Positions 34,631-47,700 of a stretch of 64,000 bases of DNA are shown here, in pieces. A program made the position numbers and the translations under genes. Every line of letters begins with the position of its first letter. Position 1 is the stretch's first letter. Origin of the DNA: Gyrodactylus bullatarudis (lineage: Eukaryota; Platyhelminthes; Monogenea; Gyrodactylidea; Gyrodactylidae); contig SSNU01000077.1 in NCBI GenBank assembly GCA_012064415.1, positions 200,849-264,848 on the forward strand. Reading direction: 5' to 3'. Below the pieces are notes generated by a model. That model was not told where the DNA came from. It saw only the letters and a list, made by a program, of their open reading frames with translations, and did not search any database.

Positions 34631-35753
34631 TTTAAAATAGGATAAGCCTGGGTAAACTCCAAAACATTGAAAATTTCGACTGATCCGTTTGGTTTTGATT
34701 AATGACGAGCTATAAGTCTATTCTCTTCTATCGATCTTCTTAGACCATCATTCTGTTATGATCAATAATTCCTGTCTCTCCTGAACATTTTACTATCACA
34801 TCATCTCATCCAATATTTTAGCTGCAATGTCTAAGCATTTCCAAATTAGTTAAGCTGGCGATATTTTACAAATATTCACCACGTTGGAATCTCCTCTCTT
34901 ATGTATATAGCCTTGAAACTTCTTATGAATCTTGTAAAACTGCAGAGTTTTCGGGAAAGTAAAAATATAATTTCGAGAAAATTAGTTCGTGATAAAATAA
35001 AGTTGCAGTTATACATTAAGGATATCGATCGAATTGCAAACAAAATTTTATAAAAAGTAAAGCAAAAAAACACAAGAAGCAAGAAGCAAATAGATTCGTT
35101 GTAGTAATCTCTGAAACAATTTCCATCTTCATGGTTAAATAAAAAAATTTAATCGATGAAAATATAAAAATGATGATACTTTTTCGAATTTTTTAATCCT
35201 TTTTTATTCGTAGCTGCTTACTAGCAGCTATAATCCAAAGAATACTTCTTACTCACGAAGCTGATGTTCAATATCAGAATGAAAAGAAATTATTAAGTAT
35301 TAATTTAATTATTAGGACCTGAACGTTTATGTAAGCATTTTGATCAAAATCAATTATATTTTTAAATGAATCTGAACGGAAAAAATTTAATTTAATTCAA
35401 AAATTTAATTTCTATTGTAATGCAGTATTTTATTAGAGTTAATTCCAAAAATCAACCCAAAGGAAATTTTTTTCAATAATCACCCCAAAAATCACCCCAA
35501 TGAAAATCTCAATGCTTCCTCAAATCAATTATTCTTATTTTAAAATTCTCTTCTCTAGCAGATTTATTGTCAGATAAATTTTTTGAAAGGTTAAACTTCT
35601 ATTCAAAGATTTAAAGTGAACTTACTCCTTATATAGAACCTTTGGATGGAAAAAACTTACGCAAATCCAGGTTTTTACAAATCTTCGCTAGCTCTGAAGA
35701 AGATTAATTTTATGTTTCTCAAAAAAGTTGAATAAGAAAAGTTATTTATTTCA

Positions 35754-35957
35754 ATGGAGTTTAATGCTCTTGAAGTTTTGAAAAAAATTAATGGATATCC
35801 CTGTAAACATCTGAGTGCCGTGGCTAATAAGTTAGAAGTTTCCCTTGAAAATTATGCTCCGAATGGATTCAAAATAATCTCCTTGAAAGCAGCTTACTCA
35901 GAGATTACCATGCTCTGTGACGCCGAAAATGTGAAGGAGTCGGAACTTGAAGGTTAA
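35754..35957 (+). CDS. Possible small protein or lone exon, 67 codons, unknown
   Basis: The frame MEFNALEVLKKINGYPCKHL... shows balanced amino acid use in an otherwise AT-skewed region, which is unlike chance frames nearby. An in-frame TAA lies 21 bp upstream of the ATG and AATAAA lies directly after the TAA stop (35960 region). It could be a short intronless gene, or an exon ending at the possible donor G/GTTAAA just before the stop. I recognise no family; the sequence looks helical with a single Cys near residue 18 and another near 55. Confidence 0.3.
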   Translation: MEFNALEVLKKINGYPCKHLSAVANKLEVSLENYAPNGFKIISLKAAYSEITMLCDAENVKESELEG

Positions 35958-36066
35958 AAAATAAATATAAAACGTGGATCACCATACGAAAGCCGTAAAA
36001 AATCAAGAGCTGAAATAAAGTTTGATGAAATTTAGTGTTTAATAAAATTATTTTTAAGAAGTTTCT

Positions 36067-36597
36067 TGTGAAAATTTTTGGGGTTATTAAAGTGAGAGAT
36101 GGATCAAAAGTTGATTTTTAGGATCACGATTAGTCAAAGAAACCGATTATGAGCATGAAAATTTCAATGGACTCGCCAACTTCCAGGGATCTTGAATCAT
36201 CAAAATTTCTTCGATTTTCAAGTAGTGAAAATGTTCAAAAAATCGAAATTCGATTTTCACACGAAGATTGGTGGATTCTCAAAATCTGAATCAGCATATT
36301 TGATTTCTTTGACAAATCGTGATCCTAAAAATCAACTTTTGATCCATCTCTCACTTTTAAATCAACAAAAATTTTCAACTCAAAGTTCGAAAAAATCTGA
36401 ATTCGGTGCCATCGCTAGATTTGAAATATGCCATAACTTTCTTAAAATTTGTTTTTTTTTAAATTTTTTTTCTTCAGATCCTGAAAGTGGAACCTACGAT
36501 CTAGATTCCAAAAGATCTTGATCAAATTCGATTTCTTGATGAAAAAATTCATAATTTTGTAAAAAGCATTAATTCCCATCTTCATATTAATTAGGTG
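36067..36597. repeat. Foldback repeat (36067-36381) followed by the CGATTTCTTGATGAAAAA repeat
   Basis: GAAAATTTTTGGGGTTATTA..GTGAGAGATGGATCAAAAGT at 36067 is answered by its complement ending at 36381, with about 74-bp arms and few mismatches. From 36398 the sequence matches the dispersed repeat also seen at 9130-9345. The plus-strand open stretch at 36192-36521 lies inside this repeat and is not a gene. Confidence 0.7.
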
Positions 36598-39500
36598 TAG
36601 TTACAACATATCTAATAGAATTCAGAAATATAAATTTAATCTGACAAGAATTAGGCAAAATGATTCGTATTTAACTGTTTTGAATATATCCTTTAAAAGA
36701 CCCATATGATTTGTATTATTAATCTGTTGTTTATCTTGCCCAATACCCATAGCCTAGTCCATAACATTAATAAAAGAAGTAAACGTCTAAATTTGTTTTT
36801 CTTCATGGGCATCGAATTAAAATGATTTTTTTAGTAAAATTCGACTCATTTATCTAATTTTGATTCATCCTCCATTTTTTTCTCTGAGAAATCTTTTCTA
36901 TCCTAGTGTAGCTTATTGGGTCATTTCAAAAGAGAGTAGTAAAACTATGGAAATTTTTGTGAACTAGCCTTACTTGATGCAGGATCTTCTCCTCAAGTAG
37001 ACGTGGAATCTACTCCAAATTAAAATCTAAAGAAACAAGTCTTGTAATAAAATGAAAACAGCCGTTTTGGCAAGAGACAAGTTTAGTCATCCAACTGATA
37101 CATCATCATATTGTAGTATTAATAACATGGCTTATTTTCGCATTTTTCTTGACAGATAAATAAATAAAATATTGAAATGTTTATTAAAAAACACAAAACC
37201 ATCAACTTGTTGTATAGTTTCAATCACCATACGCTTTTTCAACTTTAGACAAAATTTAACAAGTTATGATTCATGTTAATAAGTTTTGTTGTTGTTGTTG
37301 TTTCACTACGTAGATTGTGATGGTGAATTTTGAAAAAAATGAAAGAAATCAGAATTTTGCAATGATTCAGGCTTTGGAAAATGGTATACACTGTACGTAA
37401 TAATGCATTATGTAAAACATTCGGATACAAATTGTATACACTATTAATTTGATTGTAATACTGTAATTTGTGTTTGTACCTCAGATTCTTTTGGTTGAGA
37501 GATAAACAAGCTTAAGGTTTCTAGGTACAGTGTCTTTTTGACAGTCTTAAAAATTGCGTATAATATCCTTGAGGGAAAGGCCAGAGAGTTACAAAATCAA
37601 AAAATTTATATTTTATAACTTGTAGTAAAACAATTCATTGGAAAATGTTTGCGCGGATTTCAAAATTGAACTTATTTTTTTTCCTCTTTCCAATGAAGAA
37701 CTCATTGTGAGGATTCAGAAGACAAGTGAATATCTAGTGATAAAGTTTATATTTCACCGGATCTCATCAGACTCTTACACCGCCTAAATATATATACTAT
37801 TTTAAAACAGATAAAAATTTAGATAAAATCCTCTGATTGGTTTATCGGATTTGAGTGCAATAAAGGGCAAGGAGGGATTTGTTGTTTCTCTCCAGGATCA
37901 TTGTTTCTCTCCATCGTTGGTTGCCCACTTAGACTTTTACGTTTTCGCCCTTCTTAATTATAGCAGGTGCAGGATTTTTACCATTTCTATTACCGGCCAT
38001 TGGTTAACATAGGATCTATAAACTCTACCATACTATAGAGAGTTACAAAATCAAAAAAATTATATTTTATATCTTGTAGTAAAAAATTCATTGGAAAATG
38101 TTTGCGCGGATTTCAAAATTGTAAGTTGTATTTATTTATTTTTCGCTCTTTATGTTATGAATTTTCGTTTGACAAAGAGATCAGAATGAAAGATTACTCG
38201 AATTATTTCAGTGAGAAGTGAAAACTTGAAATTTTAATCATTCGAATAGAACTCTGCTGGGGTATTTTTGGGTGGCAATTTAATTTCGTTACACTAGCTC
38301 AAAGGGGGTTAGATGGGAAACGCCCACAAGAGAGAATAATAGCTCAAAAAGTATTCATGGGAAATTCATTAGACTCTGTAGAAAAAGATTTAGCTACGAA
38401 TGAAGCTCTCATCATGAAATTGTGAAATAATAACAGAAAGTAACAAATGTAATGAATTAGGATAACTTTTAAATGTAATATTAAAGTGATATATGCATTA
38501 ATTGAATTAGCGTAATCTCGAGTAAGTACAACTTGTACAAGTAGGATTGTGAATTGTTTTTACAACTGCTGAACTAATGCTATAACGGTGACCTTCTTTA
38601 CGTCCTCAAAGAGAGAGAGAATTTTACTTTACCTAGATACATTTCACTCACTCTCTGAGGAATTGTTTTTTTTTTGCTTAAAATATTCATTCAACTGTAA
38701 CCTAGATTTATACCGTTTAATAAATTCTACATATCCATTTAAGAAATAATAATATTAATGCTTTCAATGAAAAGTTGTAAAAAAAAAGAATTTCTTTGGC
38801 ATGAAAATACTATGTTTCATTGATGATAATTACAATTCATTACAATCAAGGATTTAAATCTTGTTCTTCATGTAGATGACCTTTTTCTGCAAGACTTTCA
38901 ACTCATTTCAATACAAATCAATAAAGATGAATGCAAGATTGGAATGTATTTTCAAATACTTCTTCTTCTTCTTTTATTATTGTTGGGAAAATTCTACGTA
39001 CAATCATCAATTTACAGATCAGATAAGAAGAGATTTTCTTCTGGGAAAAGTACACCTGATAAAGTTGCTTCTCTCTAACCTGATCAAAAGAGAGAAGGAA
39101 AAAACTCTCTATCTCTCTCTCACCTAGTAATGATGTACTTGCCTTTAGATTAGAGTTTTTATTGTTATTGTCTGATAACTCTTTCCAATGTTATACAGGA
39201 AGGAACAACAACTATTACCAGACAGGTATTTAACGAGGAATTAAAATGAAAAAATCATTTATACTGACTAGATTCATCTTTACACTTTAAATTTTTGTAA
39301 AGCGCTTTCTAAAGAAAGATGTAAAATCTTTAAAATGGTAATTTTAGAAATTTCAAAACTGAAAAGTCAAAATTTTTGAAGGAATTTGACCCTTTCTTTC
39401 AAAAAATCGGAACAGATCTGAATTGTTGATTGAAGATCGCTCGGGATTCTTCGCCCCGAAGAAATCAGAAAAGTAAACATTTTCTTTCTAAGTCAGTTTT

Positions 39501-41698
39501 ACTTCCAAGTATTTCAAGAGCAGAGTATTGCTGCCTCTAAAAATGCTTAGATCTTCAAAGTGTTCTCCCAATTTATTATTACATTTTTGATGGATTTATT
39601 ACTTGGCCTATCGTATCGGTGAACAACTTGGCGCCAGAGAGATATTTTTTGATAAACTTTTGACTACAATTTTAATATTCTTACTGAATACATTTCAATT
39701 TCAGTGGCTTTTAGCGCCTAATGCTTGGAGACACCTTTTACACTAGGCTGAAAGGACACGTGTCTTGAGTGTGTAGGTTTCGTCTGAAATTGAATTCTAA
39801 GCAAGATTGCGTAATGGAAATCATATGATGAGGATGATGGAATGTTCTGACTCAGAAGACATAAAAATTATCAAGAAACAGACAGAGAGCCATCAGCTGA
39901 AGAAAGAGAAAATTGCTCAATTATTGTTTAAGATTATAACTCTACAGAATATGAAATAGGTACAGTTTCATTTCTACTGCTATCTAAGGTTCTATTGATG
40001 TGTAAAACTTCTGGAAAGAGATTGTGAAAAAGTTCTAGGGGTGTTAAGAATAAACTGGATGATTTTTCTTTCTAGATGTATTAAAAGTCTAAAAATTACT
40101 TAATACTAGTATCAAGATTCTCGGGATTCTTGAGACCATCAGTCAATCTTGAAATCGAGTAACAAGTTTAACTGGCTTTCAGTTAATCAATTCCTGCCGC
40201 TCAACTTACAATGAATTTTTACTACGCAATCTCTAAAATCTGGAATATCTTGGCCATTTAATATCTTAAGTTTTTTCTTCAAAAATAGTAATCTTTTCAT
40301 CAATAGGGCCTTCATGGTGAATTTCGTTGTTTTATCAAGATTGTGGGATATTGTGGGAAAAATCGGCAATGACATAATGGAGAATGACTTTTACGCTTAA
40401 AAAATATGCAAAGCATGATGATCTGAGTACAAAAATGTACTAAATTTCATCAGAAAAGTAAGTACTCTCTCGTGAGTTGTTCGGAGGAACAAAAATTCAC
40501 CTAATAATCATTGTATTCAGAATATTCAAATTTGATGACGAAGAAGATAATTCTTTCAGAGCATAAGGCTGTACAATGTACAGTGTACATATATTAATAA
40601 TTAACTTTGATGATCTGATGATATTGGAGAGAAGAGTCCATAAACTGGTGCTCCAACAGATTCAGAGCCTAAACCAGTTCTATACGCTCTAAATTGGAAA
40701 ATCTCTCAACTAAGAGGAAATTTATATTTCATCAAAAATTCATTCAATTTTTGGTCTGTTTTTGTTTAAATTATAATCATCTCAATGACCCCCTTTTATC
40801 AGCTATACACCTCTTCCTTAAGTTGACTGTATAGTATACACTGTACAATGAACAACGTACAAGGTCAGCCAAATGACATAACTGAGCCCGTAGTGGATCA
40901 GTTAACTTGAATATTACCTACCTACCAAGACCCGTGACAGGGAAGATAAACAGATTTATGCATTGCCTGTCCAAAATTATACACAAATCACTATGAAACA
41001 TGTAATGGAACAGATTCAAGGAAAACATAATGAGGAATAATAATAAATGGAGAGTGACTTTATGTTTTTCCTTTTTGTTTTGATTTTACTCTTACTCCTC
41101 CTCCCTAATTGCTGGATGACCTCGGTCTTTCTCCCTTTATCACTGTGTAATACAAAAACAGAAAGATTACGGCTTTTTATTCATTCATTCACCAATGTTC
41201 TATTGAAACTGCATTACATTCCTTCAAACGGGGAATGGATAAACAAGCAGAAATAAAAAGAAGAAACATTTGGAGGCTGAATGGGAAAGAGCCATATGGA
41301 ATTGCATTGTATTGGGATGGAAATAAAACTAATTTTTGATACAATACAAAGATGAGTTGTTCAATCATCCAGTATTTCTAATCTAATCAATTAATTATCT
41401 TGGACTTGTTGAAAATAACTGAGATTGTTTGTTATAAATTTCTTGTGTACATTTTATGCAAGTACAAACAAAATTCAAATTAAAAAGTCGTTGAGAAGAC
41501 AAAGATGCAAACATTCTTATGCAAGTCTGAATGTTAAACTTTTAAACTTGAATAGATTGAACCTTTTTAGAGTCGCGTTGGTTAGAATATCACACAATAT
41601 TGATTTTCACTATTAATATATATATTAATATAACTACTTTCAAGTAAATAGAGAAAAAACAATTTAATGATTTATTATAAGTAAAATGTATTTTTTTC
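36598..41698. other. Non-coding intergenic region downstream of INTS1
   Basis: No exon with coding character seen on either strand. It contains the direct repeat at 37.6-38.1 kb and CT-rich and GA-rich short runs (for example 38961-38980 and 39046-39121). Confidence 0.5.
37583..38121. repeat. Pair of ~85-bp direct repeats, 454 bp apart
   Basis: AGAGAGTTACAAAATCAAAA...GAAAATGTTTGCGCGGATTT CAAAATTG occurs at 37583-37668 and again at 38037-38121, with only small indels. The first bases beyond both copies differ. It could be a duplicated element end, a solo-LTR-like pair or a local duplication; no coding region lies between. Confidence 0.6.
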
Positions 41699-41704
41699 TT
41701 TATT
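41699..41704 (-). terminator. Poly(A) signal AATAAA of INTS1
   Basis: Canonical hexamer on the minus strand starting 14 bp after the INTS1 stop codon; implies a very short 3' UTR. Confidence 0.6.
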
Positions 41705-41718
41705 TGTTCTGGGGTTTT

Positions 41719-44700
41719 TCATGTAGAAGCGTTCTTGATCAACTCAATAGCGTTTTCTATACAAATATTCTCAATCCCTTCGAATTGGCCTGCAGAAATA
41801 ATTTGATTAATCAACATCCAAATGGAATTTTCATCCAGTTCAAGATTTTGATTTAGCCTTAGGTATTTCTCAAAGATTATATCGAGAAATCTCTTTGGGA
41901 GATAGAAGAACAGCTGACACAACTGTTGCAGATTCATAGTGTTTGGATTAAAGTTGAGTCTGCTGAAAGAGCAAATGGCATTCTCCACAATTTGATAATT
42001 CGGGGTCTTTTCCAAGGCAACGAGAAGCATCTTGAATATCTGCTGGTGTAGGGTTGTTGACTTGTCCGTGAGGTATTGAAGACGTTCCTAGGAAATGGAA
42101 CCATTATCTCGGTGAGAAGCATGATGCTTAATTGAAAAAAAACTCACAAATTGTTCAAAAATCACTTCAGAATTGTTGCGTTGTTCAACCTCTAGATTCT
42201 TTAATTTGTCGACCAAGTCTAATAATAACAAGGAAGAAATTGTTACAGTCAATTTCAAACATGATTACTCGAGATAAATCAAATTTTCAAAAACCTCTCT
42301 GCCCTAAAATTCAAACCAATCAGCGTCGAGCACTTATTAGCCAATAAGAAATAAGCACCTCATCATTAATTCGAATTAAGAATTCTTTAAACCTTCACAA
42401 CATTAATATCTTTTCAATGCATTGTCAAAAAATAGTCTAGCATGACTACTTATTACGTAAGACTTACACCAATGGTATAGAAGATGAAATTTTATGCATC
42501 AATCCAAAAGATTTTTAAATTTTAACACAAAATGTAAAAGATTGCTCACCTCTAACGGGTAGATAGGGAATTATCCTCAAATAACTCTCGTCCATCTTTT
42601 CCATTTGGCCTTCCTGTCGTTGGATGTCATCAATCTTGATGAGATCATCGTTCGAATGGGCAATGATTGATGATTTAATGGGTTCTAGAAGATAGACGGC
42701 TTCTTTGATAACTTTCACCATGGCGTGTTGCTTGATGTAAGAGATTAAACGTTTGACACAGTTGAAGGCTTGCTTGCTACGATTGACCCTATCGAAGTAG
42801 GCACTCTTGGTGTTGACAAACTGAAAGTTCTGAATTGACTGCAGACACAGAGCTATCTTATCGAGTATATCCTGACTAAAAACTATAGAAGATAAATTAC
42901 AGTTTTATCAAGTTTCTGTTGGCCATGAGCGGCTTACCAAGAGTATTTTTGGAATTCAAATATGACATGAACAGCTTGAGGAGTTTGAAGGTGAAGGAGT
43001 TGAAATGTTTTACTACCGATGTAAAGCATTTCATGTTTATCTCGAAGAAGATGAAGAAAATAATTTCAATGTGATTCCTATGTGAATATGGGAGAAATTT
43101 TGTATTCATCAATAGAGATAAAAAATATGAAAAAAGACTTACCTGTAGATTTGAGCTTCCCTTGACAAAAGGACAGGAATATCTTCTATAGACCAAATAT
43201 TTTTTTCGGTTGGAATCTTTTTCGAACCATCTAGTTGGTGTCCATTTCTATGTCCGAGCATCATCAAGAATTGCATTATAAACTCGAATGAGTTCATCAG
43301 GTTAATGTTGAAGGACTTGGAGTTGAAGCCGTCATTGGAATCGTCCAAGGGACCCAGTCGGCCCTGGATAAGATGAGCCATTGGCTTTAGGAACGTCAAA
43401 GAACATCGGGGATGATTCAGAGCGAGACTGTTGATCATAGAGCCTGATTGCTGGTGCACTGAATTTGGGTTGATGTTGGCGAAACGAGTCTTAGAGTCTT
43501 CTTTGGCTCTTTTCCCTTGATTTATAATTGTCACAATAAGGGTTGAGTTGAGTCTCTCAAACTAAAGGGGAAATGAAACGAATCAGATTGGTTATTGTAA
43601 GGGATTACTTACCTCGTGGAATGTAACATGTCTGATGAGATGGCAGATATCTTCACTATTCGAGGGATATTTCAGCCAATCAATGATCGTCTTAGACTCT
43701 GGACAATACCTTTCGATGACCTGAGTAATTTTTGGCTGCCGACTGTAGGCCAACAGGAGGAATATCTTGGACGGATTCAAGCCGTGATCTTTAGATGGTA
43801 AAAATGAATATTTTAACAATATTTTATTCAATCAAAAATATTAATATTAGAGGGTGGAAATAATCTAACCTTTTTCAAAAGTCTGACACATTCTGATCAG
43901 ACTAGTGAGAATTTCCCTAGGCTTGGCAGCGAGGAATGCTTCAAAAACTGGCAACTTGGAGGTTAAAATTTGAATATTCTTCTAATATGTAGGATGAAAA
44001 GTAATTTTTAAAGAAGTTTAACTTAGATTTAATGAAAAAGTGACAAACTTTTATAAGCTCTGAACTTTCTTCATGGACAAGAGTGCCATTGGGGCAGATC
44101 AATTCTGAAATTCTTTCGTTCATGAAGATTAAGACGTTGTTGCAGGCTTTCTCGCTAAACTGTGACCAATCAAAGAGACTTTCATTGCATAGGAGTGATG
44201 AAAGTTCATCCGGACGATTGTACAATTGGCTTGAGGGTTTCAGGGGAAACCTTAGGTAAGAAGAGAGCAGTGTATCCGACAAGAAATCAATCACGAGGTC
44301 AGCTCTGTAAATGAAAAGTTTACATTTGTTTAGTGAATACGAGCGATTCTAACTAACCGATAATTCATTGGATCATCTACATTGAGAATCATGATTAGAC
44401 TTTGTGAGAGAAGTGGGTCGTATTTCTTCTGAATCAGTTCCACCACGAGGGTTTTTTGTAATGACTCCAACGAACTGTTCTTCAGCTTGTACAGGGCCAA
44501 CTTTAGAAATGTCTCCAAGAGATTTTCAGCCTTTTTTGTGTTGAAAAAGCGACCATCCAGTAAGTTAGCAATGTCATAATCAATGATACGTTTGACAAGC
44601 GATTGGCGATATTTGTCGACATTTTCTTCGCTTCCGGTCGAGTTGAAAAGAAACAACATCAAATCGCGAGTATCAAGAGTCTCATGTTTGCTGTATATTT

Positions 44701-47700
44701 TCTTTTCATCATCAGGTTTTGATTGAGTGAAGATTGTCGAAGGATTCTTAATTTCTTGAACTTCTTGGTCATTTGAGTGTCTATACAGAATGGCCATAAA
44801 GATTTTCCACAGAGGCTCATTAAGCAAGGAACTGTCGATTTTATTCCATTCGGACTCCTTCGTATGAATGCTCACGAGAATTTTTGTAAAGACAACCTTG
44901 CTGTTATCGGACGTGAAGAGTAGACGCTGGGCATTCTTAATAGGGGGGATTATTTGGAGAGATGCCTTATTCTTAGAGTTGAGGAAGCCTTTCCAGTCAG
45001 TGAGGAGAGAATTTTCATCGATAATTGGATTCGGTTCATCTGATATTTCAATGATCATTTCGTCGACGTGCTCTTGACCCTCCCTAGGATTGATTGATTC
45101 AGAATCATCCTTTTTGGTGTCTTTACTTGAGAAAAAAAATAAAAATTAGGTCTAGATGAGATTTAGAAGTATTTATAAAAAAGCTTGCTCGTGTGAAAAT
45201 TGGTACATAGGTCGTACCGAACAACTTACTTCGGCAGAGATTTCTTGAGAAGAGCATATTTCTTTCGAATTATCGTTTTTTTAATATTCGGTAGAGAATT
45301 GAATATTGGACAGTTTTCATAGTTGAACGAATCAAAGTTCTTCAGGAGTAAATACTTGATCCTATTAGTTGAATCGATATTCGTTTGACTCTTGAGGAAT
45401 GTATGAAAGTTTAGGCTGAAAATCAATTCGTACAATTCTTCCGGTTTTATATTGAGTAGAGCTAGAAAAAAGATGAGTTTTCCGATTTGTAATGGTTGAA
45501 GAAATCACTCACCAAAATGAAATAGTGGCAAGACTTTGGTCTGAGTGAAGAGATCTCTGAGTTCACGACTCATTTCAATGACATTGTTTCGCACTTTCAA
45601 GTGAAAGCCAACAGTTCCCAAAGTTTCATCAACCGGCAACAACTTGATAACACGGGGATTTTCATCAATGTTTTCCAGGTCGAATTTGAACCAAGATTTT
45701 GCAATGGTAACTACAAAATCTGACAGATCATAATGGAAGAAGCCGATGCCCACCAAAATGAATTGAGCTTCAATGATTGAAATGTTCATAATCTTGTCAG
45801 TTGAGGGAGATGAATCAGTCTTTTCCAATATAACAAGCTGGAATGTAGTAAGAAGATTAGGTTTAAAAATTTTGCATATCTTGTGGAGGTATGTAGTATT
45901 TTGGACTATAAAAATACTTACGTCACCTTTAAATTTATTATCAAAACAGATGGAGTTCTCTTCCAGGTATCCCAAGTATTCGTTAATTTTTTTGATCAGA
46001 ATTAGGTAGAGAGAATCGAAACTTTGAGCAAAGCCCTCAGCTGTTCTAGAGAGACGTGAGCAAGCCTTGATAGAATTCAGTTTCTTGATCAACAATTTTG
46101 TCAGGGAATCAATGTAGTCTTTATATAGCTAAATTGAAAAAGTTAGTTAGTTGAATGGAAGAAAACTTACAAAGAATTTGGTAAAGGTTTGCTTGTTATC
46201 CTCAATAACAATATGAGCCAAAAGTGATAGATGGGCCATAAAAATGCTTAGATCTGTTTCAACTTCCACAGCCAGGAAAATATGTCGGAGTATTATGGCC
46301 AATCTTTCAGGATAGTTTTTATTGAAAAACTCTGATCCTGTATAAGACTGATTGGTAAGCTGAGCTGTAGAAATGATTTCCACCAGTTTGGCGAATGAGA
46401 CAATCAAGTCAGTTGGATTCAGTCTCTTTTGGTTCTTTGTGGTGAAATCACCTTCTTGACTGACCGAATTGTGCTTATCGAGGACGAGAATTTCAACTTG
46501 ATAGTAACTCATGGAGAAGATGGCGTCAATAGTCTTGTAGGGGGAAGAAAGATTAACTTTTTGTATATTTACTGGTAGGGAAAAAGACTCACTTTTATAG
46601 CCGACAGACGGACAATGGGTTCTGAACTGACAATTCTCTTGAATAAGCTATCTAGCAGGGAAAGAGTGGACTGTATTTTCGAAGGACAATCAGCTGTGTT
46701 TGTTTCGACGAGGTGTATTTCCTTGCGAATTTGGTCGATTAACTTTCTTAGGAAATCTTCTTCCTCATGTCTGGAGTAGTTGAGGCTTGTGGTCTGAGCA
46801 TCTTCACTGTGCAGATTTATGTACTCTTGAAAGATGTACTCTCCAAGGCATTGGACAGGTAGACCGAGAGAGTTTTTAACATTGGATCGTACAAATTCAC
46901 TGAGCCAGTTGAAAGATTTAATACGTTCCTGACAACACAGAATGTTGAGAAGGAAGTCTGGTTCTCGACTCAGACATAGCCGAGTCATAATGTTCATTCT
47001 ATCTTGGAATTCTCGCAAGTTTTTTATAAAGTATTCAGGTGGTTGTAGGACAATTTCTTTGGGTCGTAACAAGACAAGTTGGCCGAGAAGTGTCGAGGAA
47101 TACTTGCCTACACCTCGATAATTTGGACTATTCGGTGAGATCATTTCCATAGGCTTACACAGGCTCAAAAGGCAGGATTCCAGATGAAGAATTCTAGAGG
47201 TTTCCTCTGAGTTTTCATCGCAGTTAAGCAACGATAGATCTCTAACATAAAAAAACATAAGTGACTATCAATAAGTATAGAAAGCAATAATGAAAATTAC
47301 CCAGAAATAATCGATTCAATGAGGATCTTGATGATGGGATAATTTGAGATAAGATGGTTACCACAATTCTTGGGTGAGTAAGCGGCCAAGACAACGCCAG
47401 CTAGGATAACCTTCCAAAAGTAGAATGAATGACCGAATTCTTTGGCTAAATCGTTGATCCTGAAAGATTAATAGATAAAAATATTTACTTTATTAGATTT
47501 GTTATTAAATGAATTAAATTTTGTTGATAACCAAGTGAAAGTTTGGACCAGAATGAGACAAGATAATCAAATCACGATCGTTTGTGAAATTTTGATGATC
47601 AAAGAACCACCAGATCTTTGTGGTTGTCAAAAAGTTGACAATCGATTTTCCTGTCTTATTTTGATCCAGAATCCTTCAATCAGTCAAGTTCTCGCTTTGA

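Noticed and set aside
36192..36521. Plus-strand 109-codon frame
   Set aside because: It runs through a foldback repeat and a dispersed repeat with copies elsewhere; not conserved as a frame in those copies.
45906..45925. GTAAGT...ATAG of 16 bp within INTS1 exon 14 as a possible micro-intron
   Set aside because: The reading frame is open straight through and removal would shift it.
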